From the NCBI RefSeq assembly GCF_954871325.1, contig NC_088776.1, positions 7,633,985-7,697,984 on the forward strand: a stretch of 64,000 nt of DNA, given 5' to 3'. The stretch's first letter is position 1; every line of letters starts with the position of its first letter. A program made the position numbers and the translations under genes. The notes beneath the pieces are model-generated. The model saw only the letters and a program-made list of their open reading frames with translations. It was not told where the DNA came from and did no database searches. Of this stretch, positions 59,817 through 64,000 are shown one piece after another. The stretch is from Gordionus sp. m RMFG-2023 (taxonomy: Eukaryota > Nematomorpha > Gordioida > Chordodea > Parachordodidae).

Positions 59817-60096
59817 AAAATATTTTTAAAAAGGTTTTAAAAAAATAGAATATTCAAATAAGAACTAAGAAAAGATGACAAAAATACAGAGTCGTTTAAG
59901 TTTCTAGATACAAATATGTTGTATCTATATCTAGATGTAATTTAAAAAAAGTATATAAAATATTTTTAAAAAGGTTTTAAAAAAATAGAATATTCAAATA
60001 ATAACTAAGAAAAGATGACAAAAATACAGAGTCGTTTAAGTTTCTAGATACAAATATGTTGTATCTATATCTAGATGTAATTTAAAAAAAGTATAT
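59817..60096 (+). repeat. 140-bp tandem duplication
   Basis: Two almost identical 140-base units (about 59817-59956 and 59957-60096) each contain TACAGAGTCGTTTAAGTTTC and TTGTATCTATATCTAGATG. The duplication copies the left end of the hAT-related element that follows. Near identity suggests it is recent. Confidence 0.85.
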
Positions 60097-60525
60097 TTAT
60101 TTTTATACTATTTTAGAGGTATCTATATATGTTTTCGATTCTTTTTAAGATACATTTTAGTATCATTTTATCTTAAAATATGAGCACATAATTTAAATTT
60201 GGAATTTTTTAAAATAATTTAATAGATATTCCGCTATAGAGGTATTAACATTTTTTTTATATTTTTCATATGGTGTTCGAATTGAATGAGAATACAATAT
60301 AAAACTGTTTACATATTTTGTGCTCTCATAATAAGCGTTTCTGTTCAAGAACAACGGCGAACCCTATATATATAAATAAGCATGATAAAATTGTTTTTTA
60401 GATACTTTTTTAAAATTGTTTCTCTATCGATGTGCGATTTTAGACGATGTATATCTATCTAGATTCATTTCTAGCCGATGTATCCATATCTAGATACATT
60501 TAAAAAGTATATTTTAACAACTCTA
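60025..60525. mobile_element. Short relative of the hAT element at 13613
   Basis: The left end TACAGAGTCGTTTAAG and the right end, inverted from 60525, TAGAGTTGTTAAAATATAC resemble the ends at 13613 and 15079. Both copies share subterminal CTAGATAC/GTATCTAG motifs. No transposase coding remains. Target duplication not resolved. Confidence 0.55.
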
Positions 60526-62094
60526 CAAAATAAGCTTAAAAACAAAAATAAGGAAGATAATTGAAAGTTTAAGAAAAATTATTCAAGAATTATTAAACCA
60601 ACCCTTTTTTTAAATATATAAAAAATATTTCCTTTTTTTGAGTAACATTTTTGATTGAGTTGGACTTTTTACTGTCTTTTGTACTTTTTCTTTATTGATT
60701 GGACCTCTTTCTTTTTTGAATGAATGTTTTCCTCTCTTGGATGGGAAACTGTATTCGATTTATGAATATGAGGTAAATATATTTAAAAATTGTGGTAACA
60801 TATTATTAATATATAATAAACTTCTTCCTAGCCATTTTAAAGCCACGTTATCAATTGTTAACATGCTAAGATAAATATTTAACAAGATTATAAAATTAAG
60901 GTAAAACATTTCACTAATTAGTAATTACTAAGAATTTATAAAATACAAGTCGAAAATTTTTATAAATCAAGAACACAAAATTAGACCTATCTTTAAGAAT
61001 TTTTTAATAAACCCCGGCATGGCCAAGGAAACATAAAACCCAGGGATTGTTGGGCCGAAATTTATTTTTTTTAACAAGTATGGGCCAAACTTTTTTTTTA
61101 CAAATCCTAACGATACAATTGGAATCTCTGCTAGAGGTCTGCAATGGCCGTGTTTTTTAAATAAGTCAGCACACTCATTGTTTAAATCTATTTTTTAATC
61201 CAACCACCCACCCCCCCCCCCCCGACAAATGCTTAAAAATATTATAATGGCTGGTTTGGATCTTTTTAATTTATATATATTTTTAATTAAACATATATAG
61301 TATGCAATATTATTAAATAAAAAAATTATTTCTAATAATTTGAAGTCTGTTCTTAGTCTGATAAATATTAAAAATTCACCCCGGCCATTACTTAAAATTT
61401 TTTTTTTCTTTAATCACTGCAGGACATAAAAATTTTTAAACGATAAAAATAATCCTAAAATAAAAGGGCAACTTTGATTTAAACAAAGGATATGTTATGT
61501 TTCCTTTTTAAAAAAAGTATGGCAAAAGGTAAAGCTCAAATCGCGTGCACTATAATTCATATGAATGGGGTGACAAATTACTTAAAGCTCATTAAGTATT
61601 TGCATTTTTATTATGTTAATTTTAATAGTTGTATGTAAATATTCGCAAAATCTAGGGTGTTGGAATTATTTAATTATATTTTATATTTAGATTTATAAAA
61701 CTATGATTTACCAGTTATTTAATTTTTACTTATAAAGATGATTTTTCGGCATAATTGTGGGATTTATGATTTTATAGAAATGTATATAACTTGTTATCTT
61801 TTTACAATTAAAACTTCCCTATAAAATGGGAGCGAATTGTATTATAAATTATTACTTTATTTTTCCATTTTATTTTAATAAAAAATTATTCTTAGATATT
61901 AATTCTTATGGCGGACAACAAAAGTTTAATAAATTGGAATTGATTGGCACAATACCTGTTTTGCATAAATAAACACTCAATTTGTTGGCACTATTACAGA
62001 TAAAAAGAATCTTTTGAATACACTTAATCCAAAAAGCATTAGGCTTGATCTGATTTTTTATATTATATTAAAGTTTAGTACCGCCAGTAATCTA

Positions 62095-62253
62095 GGGTTG
62101 TAAGGCTAAATTTAACCAATTTTAAATTAAGATTTTATCTAAAAAATATTACACAAAACTTGATATCCAAGCCTATCTGTCATCTAATACCGAAATTTCC
62201 AGGCTTGTGTTATACATTTTCGTTAAGACATTGGACTTGCCAAGTTTAACCCT
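62095..62253. repeat. Foldback MITE, GTTGTTAAACGGCTC family, worn
   Basis: GGGTTGTAAGGCTAAATTTAA on the left is mirrored by GCCAAGTTTAACCC on the right. The arms hold AAAATATTACACAAAACTTG and CAGGCTTGTGTTATACATTT inverted. Confidence 0.55.
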
Positions 62254-62749
62254 TCAATCGATGTAAATATAAATTTTCGGTTACTGCCACTCTCTGGGGG
62301 TAATGATATTTTTTTTTGAAAATGCTATAATAAATTTTTTTTTACTTATTTACTCTGGTGGAGTCTCACAAACCCCAATCAGTCACAAAATGCTTATATC
62401 TTAAAAACTATTCAACCAAAATATATGAAATTTGGAATATAGATTCTGAGATTTATTTGAATGAAGTTACTGAAGATTTTAGATCACAATAATTAACCTT
62501 CTTTTATGAAATATCAATTTTAGCATGCCTGTGGTTTCATATACCCCACTTAAAAATAACCTATAAATTTGCATTGAAAAAAATAATTTTTCATAAAATT
62601 TGTGTTTAATAAATGTTTATTTGCTATTAACAATTAAACGTTCATGAAGAATAGCAGCAAATGTTTTCATTATCAAAAAGATCATGAAACCAATATCATT
62701 GTATTATCAATTTATAAATAATTATTTATATTCCTTTTTTTTAATAATA

Positions 62750-63547
62750 CCTAATATAGCATCTTTTAAAGGTTGACAATATTTTAATTATTGAACAGCT
62801 TCCAGACAGATAAGTATCTGTGTTATTGTTGTTGGGGTATAATAACCTAGATACATATATTTTTCACCTTCTAGTATATCAATAACTTTAGCTACTGGTT
62901 GCATAATCTAACTTTTTTAATTGTAAATTATTTATAAGACATCAATTTAAATTTACACTGCAATTTTCTTTAATAAAATCACGATCTTGTGATGTAAATC
63001 TATACAATTCTAATTCATCACATAATAAATATCGAAATCCAATGGCATTTCATTTATAAGTGATAATTAGACAAAGATATATAAAAAGAACCCCATCTTG
63101 TTACAATGGTATATGGCAGCTGAGAATGTAATCTCTTTTTAATTTCTCAACTGATGGCCCAGATTTGTTTTGTGTATACAAACATTGATATTTAGATATA
63201 GCAACCTTATACACTTTCCTATAATCCTCATTATTTAAAAGATTTTATTGGCATCTTGTGTTGCCACTAAGTTTAATGTGTGACAGGAACATCTTAGATG
63301 CCTGGGAAAATAGTCAGAAGTTATTTATATTATAATTGGTTAGCACAGAGGAAGACATTATATCTTCTATTAAAATGTATTCAATATCTGAATCATTATC
63401 TTCCTTTATTTAGATTTATACATACATATTTTTTTAAGTAACTAGTTACTTTTGGCAGTTACATGTTAAAAATAGTTAGTTACTAGTTATAATTTTTAAA
63501 ATATAATTAATTAGTTATTTTTTAGCAAAGTTACCTTAACAACATTA
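62750..63547 (-). mobile_element. hAT transposon relic with transposase core fragment
   Basis: On the minus strand between about 63420 and 62990, pieces in more than one frame read SCHTLNLVATQDANK, NEDYRKVYKVAISKYQCLY and KSGPSVEKLKRD. This is the block of hAT transposases that follows the second catalytic region (usually CxAHTLNLVATxDA, then FAKCQALWNK). Frame changes and stops break it. The right end is TTACCTTAACAACATTA at 63547, inverted TAATGTTGTTAAGGTAAC, similar to the ends of the foldback family. GTAACTAGTTACTT motifs lie subterminally at 63430-63495. The left end was not found. Confidence 0.7.
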
Positions 63548-64000
63548 ACTAAGACTAAAGTAAATTTATTTGACTTTTCACAAAGATTGGTATTGTCTAT
63601 TTAATCAATGTTTAATAATAAAGATTTATTCTACCAAATATTTTGAGCAAAATTGAATTAGATGATTTTTTTTATTTGTGATTTCCTCATATAAGATTTT
63701 GAATTTTGTGGACAATTTTATAAACCCTACTTGAGTATTCTAAAAAAATATCTTATGAAGATTTTAAGTGCCATTAAATTATTATATAATTCAGATGACA
63801 ATTAATTTTTATTTAATATATTTGGAAAATGATATCTTTTTAAAAATATTAAAAGAAAATTTTAGTCCAGGGTTCAATTTTCAGAAATAACAAACAAGGA
63901 AATATTTATAAAAACACTGAAATAAAAATTATTTAAAAAAAAATTTAATTATTATTAAATAAATTTTTGTTCTATTTTATAATTTTTTGTAACAATATAA
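63548..64000. other. AT-rich end of window, nothing recognised
   Basis: No open frame, inverted ends or tandem array is seen in these last 450 bases. Confidence 0.5.

Larger units (their letters stand above)
59272..62094. other. Repeat-rich region downstream of RBMX2
   Basis: A less AT-rich patch at 59360-59580 (with GGGGTGTAGAAGATAGTGC) is unrecognised. A 140-base tandem duplication and a hAT-related short element occupy 59817-60525 and are listed separately. A TAGAGGTCTGCAATGGCCG end at about 61133 and a poly-C run at about 61206 mark another worn element. No gene was found. Confidence 0.4.

Overview
The window looks like nuclear DNA of an animal with a very AT-rich, transposon-filled genome. 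Every gene I could identify has a recognisable animal counterpart, coding exons are split by GT-AG introns, and the spaces between genes are full of dead DNA transposons, LINE relics and LTR-element fossils. Many introns are only 39-48 bases long, which hints at a lineage with reduced introns, possibly a parasite. I cannot name the phylum.

Layout. 1-7660 is a stack of DNA transposons: the 3' end of one Helitron (to 302), a reverse-orientation element with GTGGCGTC-type ends (about 303-474 plus 6165-7660), a second copy of the same family inserted into it with an exact 8-base target duplication (475-6164), and in that copy a Helitron (708-2286) and a 2.3 kb insert carrying a gene-like fragment. 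8560-15890 is a minus-strand Gypsy-type LTR-element fossil holding two hAT elements with their own target duplications (9003-10089, 13613-15079) and a third, repeat-flanked element with a gag-like frame and a 69-base minisatellite. 16000-20500 is mostly featureless AT-rich DNA.

20532-25407 is a compact plus-strand cluster: an unrecognised 323-aa protein, a 543-aa coiled-coil protein with duplicated CxxC knuckles, and a six-exon PTB-domain adaptor resembling LDLRAP1/ARH. 25408-30500 is repeat DNA. 30533-40408 (minus) is a medium-chain acyl-CoA synthetase (ACSM-like) gene of at least 14 exons, whose introns contain two long purine microsatellites. 40409-47574 holds LINE relics and repeats.

47575-59271 is the second gene cluster: SLC35E3 (plus, 5 exons, 313 aa), convergent with DCAF6 (minus, 10 exons, 700 aa), which is divergent from RBMX2 (plus, 5 exons, 225 aa) across a 170-base gap. 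The rest, to 64000, is repeats with a hAT transposase relic near the end.

The genes are housekeeping genes rather than an operon-like system: a CUL4-DDB1 substrate receptor, a spliceosomal RES-complex protein, a Golgi-type sugar-nucleotide transporter relative, an endocytic adaptor and a fatty-acid activating enzyme. The spliced models below keep phase at every junction. The points most worth following are the self-nested transposon, the gene-like cargo fragment, the families of short foldback elements in gene introns, and the split intron-size regime inside DCAF6.
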